Counted from the stretch's first letter, positions 26,400 through 36,172 are shown. The stretch is 64,000 nt of DNA from Mesorhizobium_G sp049840935 (GCA_049840935.1 JASGJA010000024.1:124001-188000), one strand, 5' to 3'. Translations and numbers: made by a program. Notes: generated from the sequence alone by a model not told the origin.

Positions 26400-28058
26400 A
26401 TGCAGCTATTGGCGCGGGCATTTCTTGTATTCTTCGCAATAATGTCCGGCGTGATTGGCGTGCGCGCCGAAGATCGCGCGATTATCGTGCTCGACGCTTC
26501 TGGCTCCATGTGGGGGCAGATCGACGGCAAGCCGAAGCTGGAAATCGCCCGCGAAGCGTTGCGCACTGTTTTGCAGAGCATGCCCTCCGATCTTGAACTT
26601 GGCCTGATGGCATATGGCCATCGGCAAAAGGGAAGCTGCGAGGACATTGAGCTTGTCGTGCCACCGGCAAAGGGCACGGCTGCGGCGATAACCACCGCTG
26701 CCGACCAGATGAAATTCCTCGGCAAGACGCCGCTCTCCGCTGCCGTGAAAAAGGCGGCGGAAGACCTGAAATATACGGAAGAGAAAGCGACCGTCATTCT
26801 CATTACCGACGGTCTTGAAACCTGTCAGGCCGACCCCTGCGCGCTGGGTAAAGAGTTGGAGCAGTCGGGCGTCGATTTCACAGCGCATGTTGTAGGTTTT
26901 GGGCTGACCGCCGAAGAGGGCAAGCAGGTGGCCTGTCTGGCGGAGAATACGGGCGGCAAATATGTGCAGGCTTCCGACGCGCGCCAGCTTGAGGAGGCGC
27001 TGAAATCGACCGTTGCCGAAGTCGTGAAGCCCGCACCGGAACCAACACCGCCGCCAGCGCCGGAACCGGCAAAAGTCGAGTTCAATATCGTGCCGACCGC
27101 CGTGCTGAACGAGGGCGGAGAGGAACTCAAAACGACCGACCTTTCTTACGGCATCGTGCGCGCCAAGCCGGATGGCACGGCTGGTGACTATGTCGGCACC
27201 GAGTATGGCGAGTGGAAGGGCAATCTCGAACCGGGCGATTACATCATAACTGCGAAGGTTGATGTGGCTTCGACCGAGCAGAAAGTCACCGTTGAGGCTG
27301 GCAAAATGGCGACACCGCATTTTGTTCTGAATGCGGGCAGGCTGAATATTCGTGCGGTGCCTTCGGAAGGCGCGGAGCCGGACGGTGATGCGCAGATCAT
27401 CGCGCAATATCCGGGTGGCGATTCCTCAGCCAATTATGGCGAGCGGAAATTCGTCGTTCCTGCCGGTGATACCAAGATTACCGTGAAGCTCGGCGCCGGC
27501 GAGGTGAGCGAGACATTCAAGGTTGCAGCCGGACAGGTCATCAACAAGGATATTGTGGTGGGCGTGGGAACGGCGGTGATTTCGTCGGTCTATGCCGCAG
27601 GCGGCGAAAAAGTCGATTCCGGCAATCTCTACACGCGCATTTTCAAGGCGGCGAAGAAGATCGACGGCACGCGCGATCAGGTGGCGTATGACTATGGCAC
27701 CGATCCGGATTTCGATTTGCCTGCGGGGGATTATGTTGCGGTGGTGCAGATGGACGCCGCAACTGTGGAGCATCTGTTCTCCATGAGGGTCGGCGAGCGC
27801 CGAGAGGAGACGGTTAATCTCGACGCTGGCGTTTTGGCGGTTGAAGCTCCCGGCGCAAGCGAGATTCGGCTGTTTGAAGGTAAGGCGAATTTGCAGGGCG
27901 AGCGGCAGGGCGTGACCTATGCCTATGGCGAGACGATGCAATCCACCGTTCCGGCAGGCGACTATCTGTTGATCGTTACGCCAACAGGCGATGGCCAGAA
28001 AAAGGAACAGCCGGTGACGGTGAAAGCGGGCGAACGCTCCGAGGTTAAAGTCCAATGA
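26400..28058 (+). CDS. exported VWA-domain protein with Ig-like repeats, 552 aa
   Basis: ATG at 26400 (GAGGGC upstream) gives a signal peptide (MQLLARAFLVFFAIMSGVIGVRA). Residues about 26-205 form a von Willebrand A domain with an intact metal site: DASGSMWG, the threonine in GKTPLSAA, and ITDGLETC. After a proline-rich linker (PAPEPTPPPAPEPAK, about 220) the rest reads as tandem beta-sandwich units, each with a Y-G and LPAGDYV/VPAGDY pattern (EPGDYIITAKV, VPAGDTKITVK, LPAGDYVAVVQ, VPAGDYLLIVT). Probably periplasmic or surface-associated; role unknown. Its stop overlaps the ATG of the MliC-like gene, so the two are coupled. Confidence 0.88.
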   Translation: MQLLARAFLVFFAIMSGVIGVRAEDRAIIVLDASGSMWGQIDGKPKLEIAREALRTVLQSMPSDLELGLMAYGHRQKGSCEDIELVVPPAKGTAAAITTAADQMKFLGKTPLSAAVKKAAEDLKYTEEKATVILITDGLETCQADPCALGKELEQSGVDFTAHVVGFGLTAEEGKQVACLAENTGGKYVQASDARQLEEALKSTVAEVVKPAPEPTPPPAPEPAKVEFNIVPTAVLNEGGEELKTTDLSYGIVRAKPDGTAGDYVGTEYGEWKGNLEPGDYIITAKVDVASTEQKVTVEAGKMATPHFVLNAGRLNIRAVPSEGAEPDGDAQIIAQYPGGDSSANYGERKFVVPAGDTKITVKLGAGEVSETFKVAAGQVINKDIVVGVGTAVISSVYAAGGEKVDSGNLYTRIFKAAKKIDGTRDQVAYDYGTDPDFDLPAGDYVAVVQMDAATVEHLFSMRVGERREETVNLDAGVLAVEAPGASEIRLFEGKANLQGERQGVTYAYGETMQSTVPAGDYLLIVTPTGDGQKKEQPVTVKAGERSEVKVQ

Positions 28059-28402
28059 CGATTTGGCGCATCGCAATGCTGGCAAGTGGTCTGGCGGTTT
28101 CGTCCGCGCAGGCGGCAAGTGTTTCGCTGGATCTTCCGGGCGATGCGGCAACCCGCGAGACGGTGAACTATGATTGCGGCGGGCAGAAAATCGCTGCGAC
28201 CTATATCAACGCTGGAGATAATTCGCTTGCAGTGCTGAAAATCGGCGAGCGCGTTGTCGTGACGGTTTCCGTATTGGCCGCAAGCGGTGCGAAATATGCC
28301 GGGCAGGAACTGATCTGGTGGACCAAGGGCGACGAAGCCACCTTGTATGACTTGCACAAGGGCGAGAACGACCCCGGCGAGCTTTGCCGGAAATTCGTAT
28401 GA
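28055..28402 (+). CDS. MliC-like (C-type lysozyme inhibitor fold) exported protein
   Basis: 115 residues with signal peptide MTIWRIAMLASGLAVSSAQAA. The mature part has the MliC/PliC pattern: VNYDCGGQKIAATYINAGDNSLAVLKI and SGAKYAGQELIWWTKGDEATLY, with a second cysteine near the end (ELCRKF). Proven members inhibit C-type lysozyme in the periplasm or outer membrane. It lacks a lipobox, so is likely soluble periplasmic. Translation is coupled to the VWA gene through ATGA at 28055, which suggests a shared process such as envelope protection. Confidence 0.8.
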   Translation: MTIWRIAMLASGLAVSSAQAASVSLDLPGDAATRETVNYDCGGQKIAATYINAGDNSLAVLKIGERVVVTVSVLAASGAKYAGQELIWWTKGDEATLYDLHKGENDPGELCRKFV

Positions 28403-28445
28403 GCGTAGGCTGCGAAAGGCGCTTTTATACGCTTCCGGTGCTCAT

Positions 28446-28468
28446 GTACTAAAAGTACACTCCGCTCC
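28446..28468. other. hairpin-like repeat downstream of mliC-like gene
   Basis: The stretch GTACTAAAAGTAC (about 28445-28457) lies in CCGGTGCTCATGTAC...CTCCGCTCCGG, an imperfect palindrome between the convergent MliC-like gene and the small membrane protein gene. It may serve as a terminator for both, but no clear U-run follows. I recall very similar sequences behind genes in other rhizobia, unverified. Confidence 0.35.
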
Positions 28469-28522
28469 GGTTCTCGAAAATCACCATTCTCGCCAAACGC
28501 TGATCCGAATTTCTGCGCCAAG

Positions 28523-28819
28523 CTAACGAGAGTTTGAACTTATCCGCGCGTCGGATTTATGCGGTACCGCAAAGCGGTCAAGCAGACGCCCACCCGCAAA
28601 TATCAGAACTTCTTCGTTTTCCCGGTTTTGAACGGGGCGGTCCCTGCTTTGAAATTCCACTGTGATGTTTGATACTGTCGTGTGCCGAAACGCGTTCGCC
28701 ACCACCCGCGCAAAGGCAACCGCGAATGTCGGCGGCACGATGAGCCACAGGGCTTTGATTGCGTCAGGCGATGAACGATAGGTCGCGAAAAAATCCTGCC
28801 AGAAACTATAATTTTCCAT
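28523..28819 (-). CDS. small single-pass membrane protein, copy 1, 98 aa
   Basis: ATG at 28819 (GTG at 28822 is a weaker alternative) with GGGGAG 6 bases upstream. The product begins MENYSFWQDFFATYRSSPDA, has one membrane helix at about residues 21-42 (IKALWLIVPPTFAVAFARVV), and a soluble tail containing EEVLIFAGGRLLDRFAVPHK. A paralogue at 46656-46949 shares the first 35 residues almost exactly, including the DNA, while the middle differs and the tail is related (EEVLVFVRGRLLDRFEVPDK). Both genes carry the same structured leader. Function unknown; I recall unnamed homologues in rhizobia only. Confidence 0.8.
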   Translation of the reverse strand: MENYSFWQDFFATYRSSPDAIKALWLIVPPTFAVAFARVVANAFRHTTVSNITVEFQSRDRPVQNRENEEVLIFAGGRLLDRFAVPHKSDARISSNSR

Positions 28820-29060
28820 CACCGCTCCCCGTGAAGTAAGCGGTCACCGAGGAGCGATATTTGCCCCATTGCCCCTCTGGTGACCGGGGAGGTAACAAAC
28901 CGCCTCAAGACGGTTGCCACGGCTTTTAAGCCGAAGCTCTGGACATGGCCGTGGCCTCCCCGGCGAAACCGAGGACGTGTCGTTTTCGCACGACACAGAC
29001 CGCTTGAGGAAGGGATTGTTACATCCCGGAATTGGCTAACGCCGTTTCCAGCCGCAGCCT
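28820..29060 (-). ncRNA. candidate structured cis-regulatory leader RNA, copy 1
   Basis: About 240 bases directly upstream of the small membrane protein gene. Stems (plus coordinates): A 28841-28848 with 28879-28886; B 28886-28892 with 28955-28961; E 28916-28923 with 28948-28955; C 28893-28898 with 29016-29021; D 28903-28909 with 29003-29009; H 28977-28982 with 28991-28996. Stems C and D differ from copy 2 by compensatory changes. B and C/D cross, so a pseudoknot or alternative fold is implied. GGAGCG of the Shine-Dalgarno (28823-28828) is complementary to 28851-28856, allowing occlusion. The strand is inferred from the constant position before the gene; no promoter is certain. Rfam identity not checked. 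Confidence 0.65.
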
Positions 29061-29100
29061 TATTCCGTAATTTGCTAAAATGAAAGAGGCGTTTTTTGCT

Positions 29101-29262
29101 GCCCCTCATCCCGCTGCCGCGACCTTCTCCCCGTAAACGGGGCGAAGGGGGATAATGGCCACGTTGCGTTCAATATGCAGCGATGAGAATTGAAAGCGGT
29201 ATTGACCCCATCTTCCTTCGCCCCGTTCACGGGGAGAAGGTGCCGGCAGGCGGATGAGGGGC
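29101..29262. repeat. mosaic inverted repeat (type A), paired copies
   Basis: 29101-29152 (CCCTCATCCCGCTGCCGCGACC... with CCCCGTAAACGGGG) and 29212-29262 (the complement, ...GGGGAGAAGGTGCCGGCAGG then CGGATGAGGGG) can pair into a long hairpin with a unique loop. The same sequence family recurs at 34386-34540, 38047-38157 and partially at 47225-47246. It resembles the intergenic mosaic elements (RIME-like) of rhizobia. The 29263-29505 stretch downstream holds nothing else I can name. Confidence 0.75.
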
Positions 29263-29505
29263 AGCACTGCGTCTCGCCCGGATTTCCAAAGAAAAAGGCG
29301 CCTGGTGGCGCCTTGAAGGGAATTGGCTGCTGTTCCAATGGCTGGGGAAAGTTGTCCGCCGCGGAAACTTTTCCTCAAAACTCGCGAGAACTATCGCTAC
29401 CCCGCCTTAACAAATCCTTACTGGCATCGGTTGCTGTTTAGCGTTGTGTTCCACCAATCGGAAATGCGGTAAATTTCCAATTTACACATTGCTAACCATA
29501 CCGCC

Positions 29506-31458
29506 TCAACTGGCCAGTTCCGGGATATTCCTGAACAGATCGAGCGCTTCCGGGTTTGCCAGCGCTTCCTTGTTTTTCACCGCGCGTCCGTGCACCACGT
29601 CGCGAACTGCAAGCTCTGTAATCTTGCCGGATTTGGTGCGCGGAATATCTGCAACCTGCACGATTTTTGCCGGGACGTGGCGCGGGCTGGCACCGATCCT
29701 GATCTTGGTGCGGATACGCTTTTGCAACTCGTCGTCCAGCACGACCCCTGGCGCCAATCGCACAAACAACACGACCCGGACATCGTCATCGAAGGTCTGG
29801 CCAATGCACAGCGCTTCGGCCACCTCGTCCATCTGTTCAACCTGATTGTAGATTTCGGCAGTGCCGATGCGCACACCGCCGGGGTTAAGCGTTGCGTCGG
29901 ATCGTCCGTGAATGATCATGCCGCCATGCGGCGTCCACTCGGCAAAATCACCATGACACCAGACATTATCGAAACGCTCGAAATACGCCGCGCGATAACG
30001 CGAATTATCTGGATCATTCCAGAACCCGATGGGCATTGAGGGAAACGCATTGCTGCAAACCAGTTCGCCTTTTTCTTCGCGAATGGGCTTTCCGTCGTCG
30101 TCCCAGACGTCAACCGCCATCGCCAGCGCGGCCCCTTGGATCTCCCCGCTCCACACCGGCTTTGTGGGAATACCCAGAACGAAGCAGCCCATGATATCCG
30201 TACCGCCAGACATGGAGGCCAGATGCACATCGGCTTTTATGCCGTCATAGACGAAGGCGAAACCTTCAGGCGAGAGCGGCGAGCCGGTGGAAGTCAGCAC
30301 ACGTACTGCCGATAGATTGTGTGTATCGATCGGGCGCAAGCCGGACTTGCGCAATGTATCGATGAACTTGGCGGACGTGCCGAAGAAGGTGAACTTTTCG
30401 GCCTGCGCATAATCGAACAGCACATTGCCATCGGGGTGGAATGGCGAACCGTCATAAAGCATGAGGCTCGCATTGCAGGCGAGTGCGGAAACCACCCAGT
30501 TCCACATCATCCAACCGCAGGTCGTGAAATAGAACACCCGGTCGCCAGCGCCGATGCCACAATGCAGGCGGTGTTCTTTCAGGTGCTGCAACAATGATCC
30601 GCCCGCGCCATGCACGATGCATTTGGGTACGCCAGTGGTGCCGGAAGAATAGAGAATATAGAGCGGATGCGAAAATGGCAGCCGCTCGAACGTTACCGGC
30701 ATTATCGGGAATGGCTCTATCGCTTCCGCTAGCGTCATGGCCTTCGGTGTGTTGGCCGCAATACGTTCGGCCTGCCCCAGATATTCCACCACCAGTACAT
30801 TGCGAACGGTGGTCAGCTTCTGTGCAACTGCCGCGACCTTGTCGGCGATCTCGATGCGCTTGCCCGCGTACCAGTAACCATCCGGCACAATCAGCAGCAC
30901 CGGTTCGATTTGCCCGAAGCGATCCAGCACCCCCTGTTCGCCGAAATCGGGGGAGCATGACGACCACACCGCGCCAATGGAAGCCGCTGCGAGCATGGCC
31001 GCAATCGTTTCCGGCATGTTCGGCATCATGGCCGCAACCCGGTCGCCCTGCTCCACACCGAGCGATACGAAAAGCTGCTGCAAGCGCGAAACCTCGGCGC
31101 GCAATTCGTCCCAGCTAATGCGGCGCTCAACCTTGTCTTCGCCGTGAAAAACCAGCGCGTCGCCGCCACCCCTCCCGCGCAACAGGTTTTCCGCAAAGTT
31201 CAGCCGTGCGTCAGGAAAGAACTGTGCGCCCGGCAATTTGTCGCCGTTAGCGATAACCGTTCCGCCTTTTTCACCGATCACGCCCGCCCAATCCCAAAGC
31301 AGATCCCAGAACGCTTCCCGGTCTTTCACGGACCAATCGTGCAGATCGTCATATGTTTCCAGCGCTCGCTGGGCGCGCCTGGAAGCTTCCGTCATGAATG
31401 CGGTGATTGGCGCGGCTGCAATGCGTTCTTTCGAAGGGGTCCAAAGGGGCTTGTTCAA
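29506..31458 (-). CDS. acetoacetyl-CoA synthetase
   Basis: Activates acetoacetate with ATP and CoA, linking polyhydroxybutyrate and ketone-body use to central metabolism. 650 residues, the family's usual length. ANL-superfamily motifs: the AMP-binding YSSGTTGVPKCIVHGAGG (about residues 270-287), ASMSGGTDIMGCFV, WCHGDFAEWTPHGGMIIHGRSDATLNPGG and the C-terminal catalytic lysine in IPRTKSGKITE. The N-terminal WTPSKERIAAAPITAFM and FPDARLNFAENLLR are characteristic of acetoacetate-CoA ligase (AcsA2/AacS) rather than acetyl-CoA synthetase. Monocistronic, minus strand. Confidence 0.95.
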   Translation of the reverse strand: MNKPLWTPSKERIAAAPITAFMTEASRRAQRALETYDDLHDWSVKDREAFWDLLWDWAGVIGEKGGTVIANGDKLPGAQFFPDARLNFAENLLRGRGGGDALVFHGEDKVERRISWDELRAEVSRLQQLFVSLGVEQGDRVAAMMPNMPETIAAMLAAASIGAVWSSCSPDFGEQGVLDRFGQIEPVLLIVPDGYWYAGKRIEIADKVAAVAQKLTTVRNVLVVEYLGQAERIAANTPKAMTLAEAIEPFPIMPVTFERLPFSHPLYILYSSGTTGVPKCIVHGAGGSLLQHLKEHRLHCGIGAGDRVFYFTTCGWMMWNWVVSALACNASLMLYDGSPFHPDGNVLFDYAQAEKFTFFGTSAKFIDTLRKSGLRPIDTHNLSAVRVLTSTGSPLSPEGFAFVYDGIKADVHLASMSGGTDIMGCFVLGIPTKPVWSGEIQGAALAMAVDVWDDDGKPIREEKGELVCSNAFPSMPIGFWNDPDNSRYRAAYFERFDNVWCHGDFAEWTPHGGMIIHGRSDATLNPGGVRIGTAEIYNQVEQMDEVAEALCIGQTFDDDVRVVLFVRLAPGVVLDDELQKRIRTKIRIGASPRHVPAKIVQVADIPRTKSGKITELAVRDVVHGRAVKNKEALANPEALDLFRNIPELAS

Positions 31459-31544
31459 TGCTCATTCCTCCACTGCGCGCATGAAGCATAGCCCTATGCC
31501 CGCCGCAAGTGATCTCGGTAGATCGTAGTGATGAATGCGAACGC

Positions 31545-32831
31545 TTATATACGGTCGCGCAGCGCGTACCAGTTGAGTGCGAGAAAGAGCAGCGGGGCGC
31601 GGAAGCGGCGACCGCCGGGAAAGGCCGGAATCTTCAAATCCTCGAACAGCTTGAGCCGGTTGCGATTGCCGCCAACGGTTTCCGCATAAAGCTTGCCGAC
31701 AAAGTTCGACAGCATGACGCCGTGGCCGGAATAGCCGCCCGCTGAAATGACGTTCGGCATGACTTCGCGCACCCAAGGCTTGCGCGGCATGGTGATGCCG
31801 ACATAGCCGCCCCAGCCGTGCGTGATCTCGACATCTTTTAGGAACGGATAGATTTCCGCGATCTGCTTGCGGATGTGGATGTGAATGTCTTTCGGGTCGT
31901 TGACCGCATAGATTTCGCGCCCGCCGAACAACAGCCGATTGTCCGGCGACTTGCGGAAATAGCGCACGACAAAGCGGCTGTCGTCCACGGCTTCCCAGCC
32001 GGGAAGCACCGGCGTATCGGCTGGCAGCGGCACGGTCGCGCCGATGAACGAACCGATGGGCATGACATGCGCAGCGCTTTGCGGTTCGAGATTGCCGCCA
32101 TAGGCGTTGACGGCGATGAGCGCCTTGTCGGCGGTGATGGTGCCGCGGGGGGTTTTCACGATGACCTTGCCGCCGGTCGATGAAATGTCGCTGGCGCTGG
32201 TCTGCTCGTAGAGTTCAGCACCTGCGGCGGCTGCTGCCTTGGCAGTGCCAACCAATAGTTTGAGTGGGTTGATATGGCCGGTGCCGGTGTCGCGCGTGCC
32301 GCCGTAATAGGCGGTGGAACCGAGACGCTCGGCAGTTTCCTTCGCATCCATGAAGCTGATGTGCGGATAGTCGAAGCGGGTCGCCATGATCTCGGCATGG
32401 GCGCGGTACTCATCCACAAAGCGCGGCTTATGCGCCACCGACATCTGGCCGATGCGGTAGTCCATGTCGATGCCGTTTGCGGCGGTAAATTCGAGCAGAT
32501 GCGCCTTGGCTTCTTCGGCAAGGTCGAAAAGCGCCTTGGCGCGGGTGAAACCAAATTCGGCCTCCATTTCTTCCGCCCACGCACGCTGCCCTGTGCCAAA
32601 CTGGCCGCCATTGCGGCCCGATGCGCCGTCACCGAAACGATGCGACTCGATCAGAATGGCGCGTGTTCCGGCCTTGGCGAGATGCACAGCCGCCGACAGG
32701 CCGGTGAAGCCGCCACCTATGATGACGACATCCGCGCGGCGGTCGCCGTCGAGTGTTGGATAAACCGGGCGGTCGGGAACAGTGTCCTCGTACCACGAGC
32801 GACCGGGCGAAATGGGCGATTGATAGGCCAT
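31545..32831 (-). CDS. puuB: FAD-dependent gamma-glutamylputrescine oxidase-like protein
   Basis: 428-residue DAO-family flavoprotein. The Rossmann motif is VVIIGGGFTGLSAAVHLAKAG (about residues 34-54); FGDGASGRNGGQFGTGQR, DTGTGHINPLKLLVG and GGYSGHGVMLSNFVGKLYAE complete the FAD site. The N-terminal SPISPGRSWYEDTV is typical of PuuB/OrdL oxidases, which deaminate gamma-glutamylputrescine. Its start is two bases from the stop of the glutamine-synthetase-like PuuA gene, so the two form an operon of the gamma-glutamyl polyamine pathway. The potFGHI importer 7 kb downstream fits. Confidence 0.88.
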   Translation of the reverse strand: MAYQSPISPGRSWYEDTVPDRPVYPTLDGDRRADVVIIGGGFTGLSAAVHLAKAGTRAILIESHRFGDGASGRNGGQFGTGQRAWAEEMEAEFGFTRAKALFDLAEEAKAHLLEFTAANGIDMDYRIGQMSVAHKPRFVDEYRAHAEIMATRFDYPHISFMDAKETAERLGSTAYYGGTRDTGTGHINPLKLLVGTAKAAAAAGAELYEQTSASDISSTGGKVIVKTPRGTITADKALIAVNAYGGNLEPQSAAHVMPIGSFIGATVPLPADTPVLPGWEAVDDSRFVVRYFRKSPDNRLLFGGREIYAVNDPKDIHIHIRKQIAEIYPFLKDVEITHGWGGYVGITMPRKPWVREVMPNVISAGGYSGHGVMLSNFVGKLYAETVGGNRNRLKLFEDLKIPAFPGGRRFRAPLLFLALNWYALRDRI

Positions 32832-32833
32832 GA

Positions 32834-34267
32834 TCAGACGTTCAGCAGCAGGTATTCACGCTCCCAGGGCGAGATCACTTCCATGAACGTCTCGAACTCG
32901 GCGCGCTTGATGGCGGCATAGGTGTTGGCGAATTGCACGCCAAGCAACTGGCGCAGGTCGTCGTCCTGCTCGAACAGATCGACCGCCTCCAGCAAGCCGC
33001 GCGGCAGGTCAATCTCGTCCTCGTTAGCGGTCGTGGTAACGGCGGCTTCGCACGGAATTTTGTGCGTGATGCCGATTAGGCCGCAAGCCAGAGACGATGC
33101 GAGCGCGAGATAAGGATTGGCATCCGACGACGGGATTCGGTTTTCTACGCGCCGCGCGGCAGGGTCCGAGCGCGGCACACGGAAAGCGGTCGTGCGGTTA
33201 TCGTAGCCCCATTTGTTGTTGACTGGCGCGGAGGCTGCCTGCGTCAAGCGGCGATACGAATTGACGTAGGGCGCGAACATCACCAGCGCATTCGGTACGT
33301 GTTTTTGCATTCCGCCGAGGAAATGGAAAAACGCCTCGCTTTCGGTGCCATCGGCAAGAGTGAAGACGTTTTTGCCGGTCTTCTTGTCGACGATGGACTG
33401 GTGAATGTGCATGGCCGATCCAGGCTGGCCCTGAATCGGCTTTGCCATGAAAGTGGCGTAGACATCATGCTTGAGTGCGGCTTCGCGGATGGTTCGCTTG
33501 AACAGGAAAACCTGATCGGCAAGCTCCAGCGGATCGCCGTGACGCAGGTTGATTTCAAGCTGGCCAGCGCCCTCTTCGTGAATCAGCGTGTCGATCTCCA
33601 AGCCCTGCGCTTCGGAGAAATGATAGATGTCGTCGATCAGTTCGTCATACTCGTTGACCCCCGCGATGGAATAGCCGGAACCGCCCGCGATGGGACGACC
33701 GGAGCGGCCAACCGGCGGCGATAGCGGATAATCGGGGTCGGGGTTCTTGCGAACGAGATAGAACTCGATTTCCGGCGCGACGACCGGCCTTAGACCAAGC
33801 TTGTCATATGCCTCCATCACGCGGCGCAGCACATTGCGCGGCGTGAATTCGACCATGCGGCCATCCTGATGAACGAGGTCGCAAATGACCTGCGCGGTCG
33901 GGTCTGATTCCCACGGAACGACCGAGAGGGTAGACAGGTCCGGCACGAGCTTCAGATCGCCATCGTCTTCGGGATATTCGAAGCCCTTGCCGTCTTCCGG
34001 GTAGTCGCCGGAAATGGTCATCATGAAGGGCGCAGAGGGCAGCGCGAGCGAGGTGTTCGACGTGAATTTGTTAGACGGCATCATCTTGCCGCGCGCAACG
34101 CCCGCTTGATCTGGCGTGATGCATTCAATGTCCTCAATGCCGCGCCATTCCAGCCAGCTTGAGGCTTCTTTCCAGTTTTTGACACCGCGAGGTTTGTTGA
34201 GAAAAGCCGGTATGCGTTTGGTTGCGCCACGTGACTTCGGGCGGGCTTCCTTTTTCGGATCTGGCAT
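32834..34267 (-). CDS. puuA: gamma-glutamylpolyamine synthetase (glutamine synthetase family)
   Basis: 477 residues from ATG at 34267 (the TTG one codon earlier is an alternative). Glutamine-synthetase-fold motifs: PEIEFYLVRKNP, EEGAGQLEINLRHGDPLELAD, GSAMHIHQSI and AFRVPRSDPAARRVENRIPSSDANPYLALA. Proteins of this type ligate glutamate to putrescine or related amines as the first step of the Puu pathway. The long basic N-terminus (residues 1-35, KKEARPKSRGATKR) is outside the conserved core. First gene of the puuA-puuB pair. Substrate specificity among amines is inferred from the neighbour. Confidence 0.88.
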   Translation of the reverse strand: MPDPKKEARPKSRGATKRIPAFLNKPRGVKNWKEASSWLEWRGIEDIECITPDQAGVARGKMMPSNKFTSNTSLALPSAPFMMTISGDYPEDGKGFEYPEDDGDLKLVPDLSTLSVVPWESDPTAQVICDLVHQDGRMVEFTPRNVLRRVMEAYDKLGLRPVVAPEIEFYLVRKNPDPDYPLSPPVGRSGRPIAGGSGYSIAGVNEYDELIDDIYHFSEAQGLEIDTLIHEEGAGQLEINLRHGDPLELADQVFLFKRTIREAALKHDVYATFMAKPIQGQPGSAMHIHQSIVDKKTGKNVFTLADGTESEAFFHFLGGMQKHVPNALVMFAPYVNSYRRLTQAASAPVNNKWGYDNRTTAFRVPRSDPAARRVENRIPSSDANPYLALASSLACGLIGITHKIPCEAAVTTTANEDEIDLPRGLLEAVDLFEQDDDLRQLLGVQFANTYAAIKRAEFETFMEVISPWEREYLLLNV

Positions 34268-34385
34268 CAATCACCAATTGTGTTGCGGATGCCTGAAATC
34301 TGCCACTGTGGCGGAAATAAGGGAAGGGGGGACGAACGATTTAGCGGTTAAGCTAAGGCGAAGGCTGCGTGCGTTGCTGAAAAAT

Positions 34386-34540
34386 ACCCCTCATCCGCCT
34401 GCCGGCACCTTCTCCCTCAAGGGGAGAAGGCGGAAAACTGCGGCGTTGGCTTCAGTCTTCAACGTTGCAGGATAAGCGAGGCGTTGCCATCTCTGCCTTC
34501 TCCCCTTGAGGGAGAAGGTGCCGGCAGGCGGATGAGGGGT
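34386..34540. repeat. mosaic inverted repeat (type A), paired copies
   Basis: 34386-34432 (CCTCATCCGCCTGCCGGCACC... with CTCAAGGGGAGAAGG) and 34495-34540 (its complement) flank a unique loop of about 60 bases. The hairpin fills the 294-base gap between puuA and the small gene ending at 34562. Same family as at 29101-29262. Confidence 0.75.
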
Positions 34541-34561
34541 TCTAAACATCAGTTGATTACG

Positions 34562-34801
34562 TCAGGCGTGCTGCTGGGTGACGATGACCGGAATGAGCAG
34601 GTCGCCCCAGTTTCCGTTGCCACCGTGGTGGCGGGCAGAACGGACCAGTTCGACCGAAACACCCGCCTCGACCGCCTTCATCACTGCCTGATTAAGGCGG
34701 TGCAAGTCGTTGGCTACGATACGGATCGCGGCCTGCTGTTCGTCGCTCATGGCCGAAGCCTGTTCCTCGGCCCGTTCCTTAACCCGTGTTCTAGGTGTCA
34801 T
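34562..34801 (-). CDS. conserved hypothetical protein next to aceA, 79 aa
   Basis: 79 residues with no signal peptide. A charged N-terminus (TPRTRVKERAEEQASAMSDEQQAAI) is followed by VANDLHRLNQAVMKAVEAGVSVELVRSARHHGGNGNWGDLLIPVIV. It lies 81 bases downstream of isocitrate lyase on the same strand and is probably cotranscribed with it. I recall unnamed homologues beside aceA in rhizobia but cannot verify it. Function unknown. Confidence 0.7.
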   Translation of the reverse strand: MTPRTRVKERAEEQASAMSDEQQAAIRIVANDLHRLNQAVMKAVEAGVSVELVRSARHHGGNGNWGDLLIPVIVTQQHA

Positions 34802-34882
34802 GTCAGTCTCCCTTGGTATGCTGGGTTGAGTTGGTGGCGCCGGGAATGGTTTCCTCCGCGCATTCCCGGCGCGCCAGCGATG

Positions 34883-36172
<1,290 letters not shown>

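Noticed and set aside
26406..27407. 333-codon minus-strand frame antisense to the VWA gene
   Set aside because: No protein features; shadow of the codon bias of the VWA gene.
28819..29109. Minus-strand open frame of 96 codons through the copy 1 leader, and a similar one at 47022-47327
   Set aside because: The two frames do not conserve protein sequence beyond a short FRRGGHG stretch, while base-paired segments covary; RNA structure explains the conservation better.
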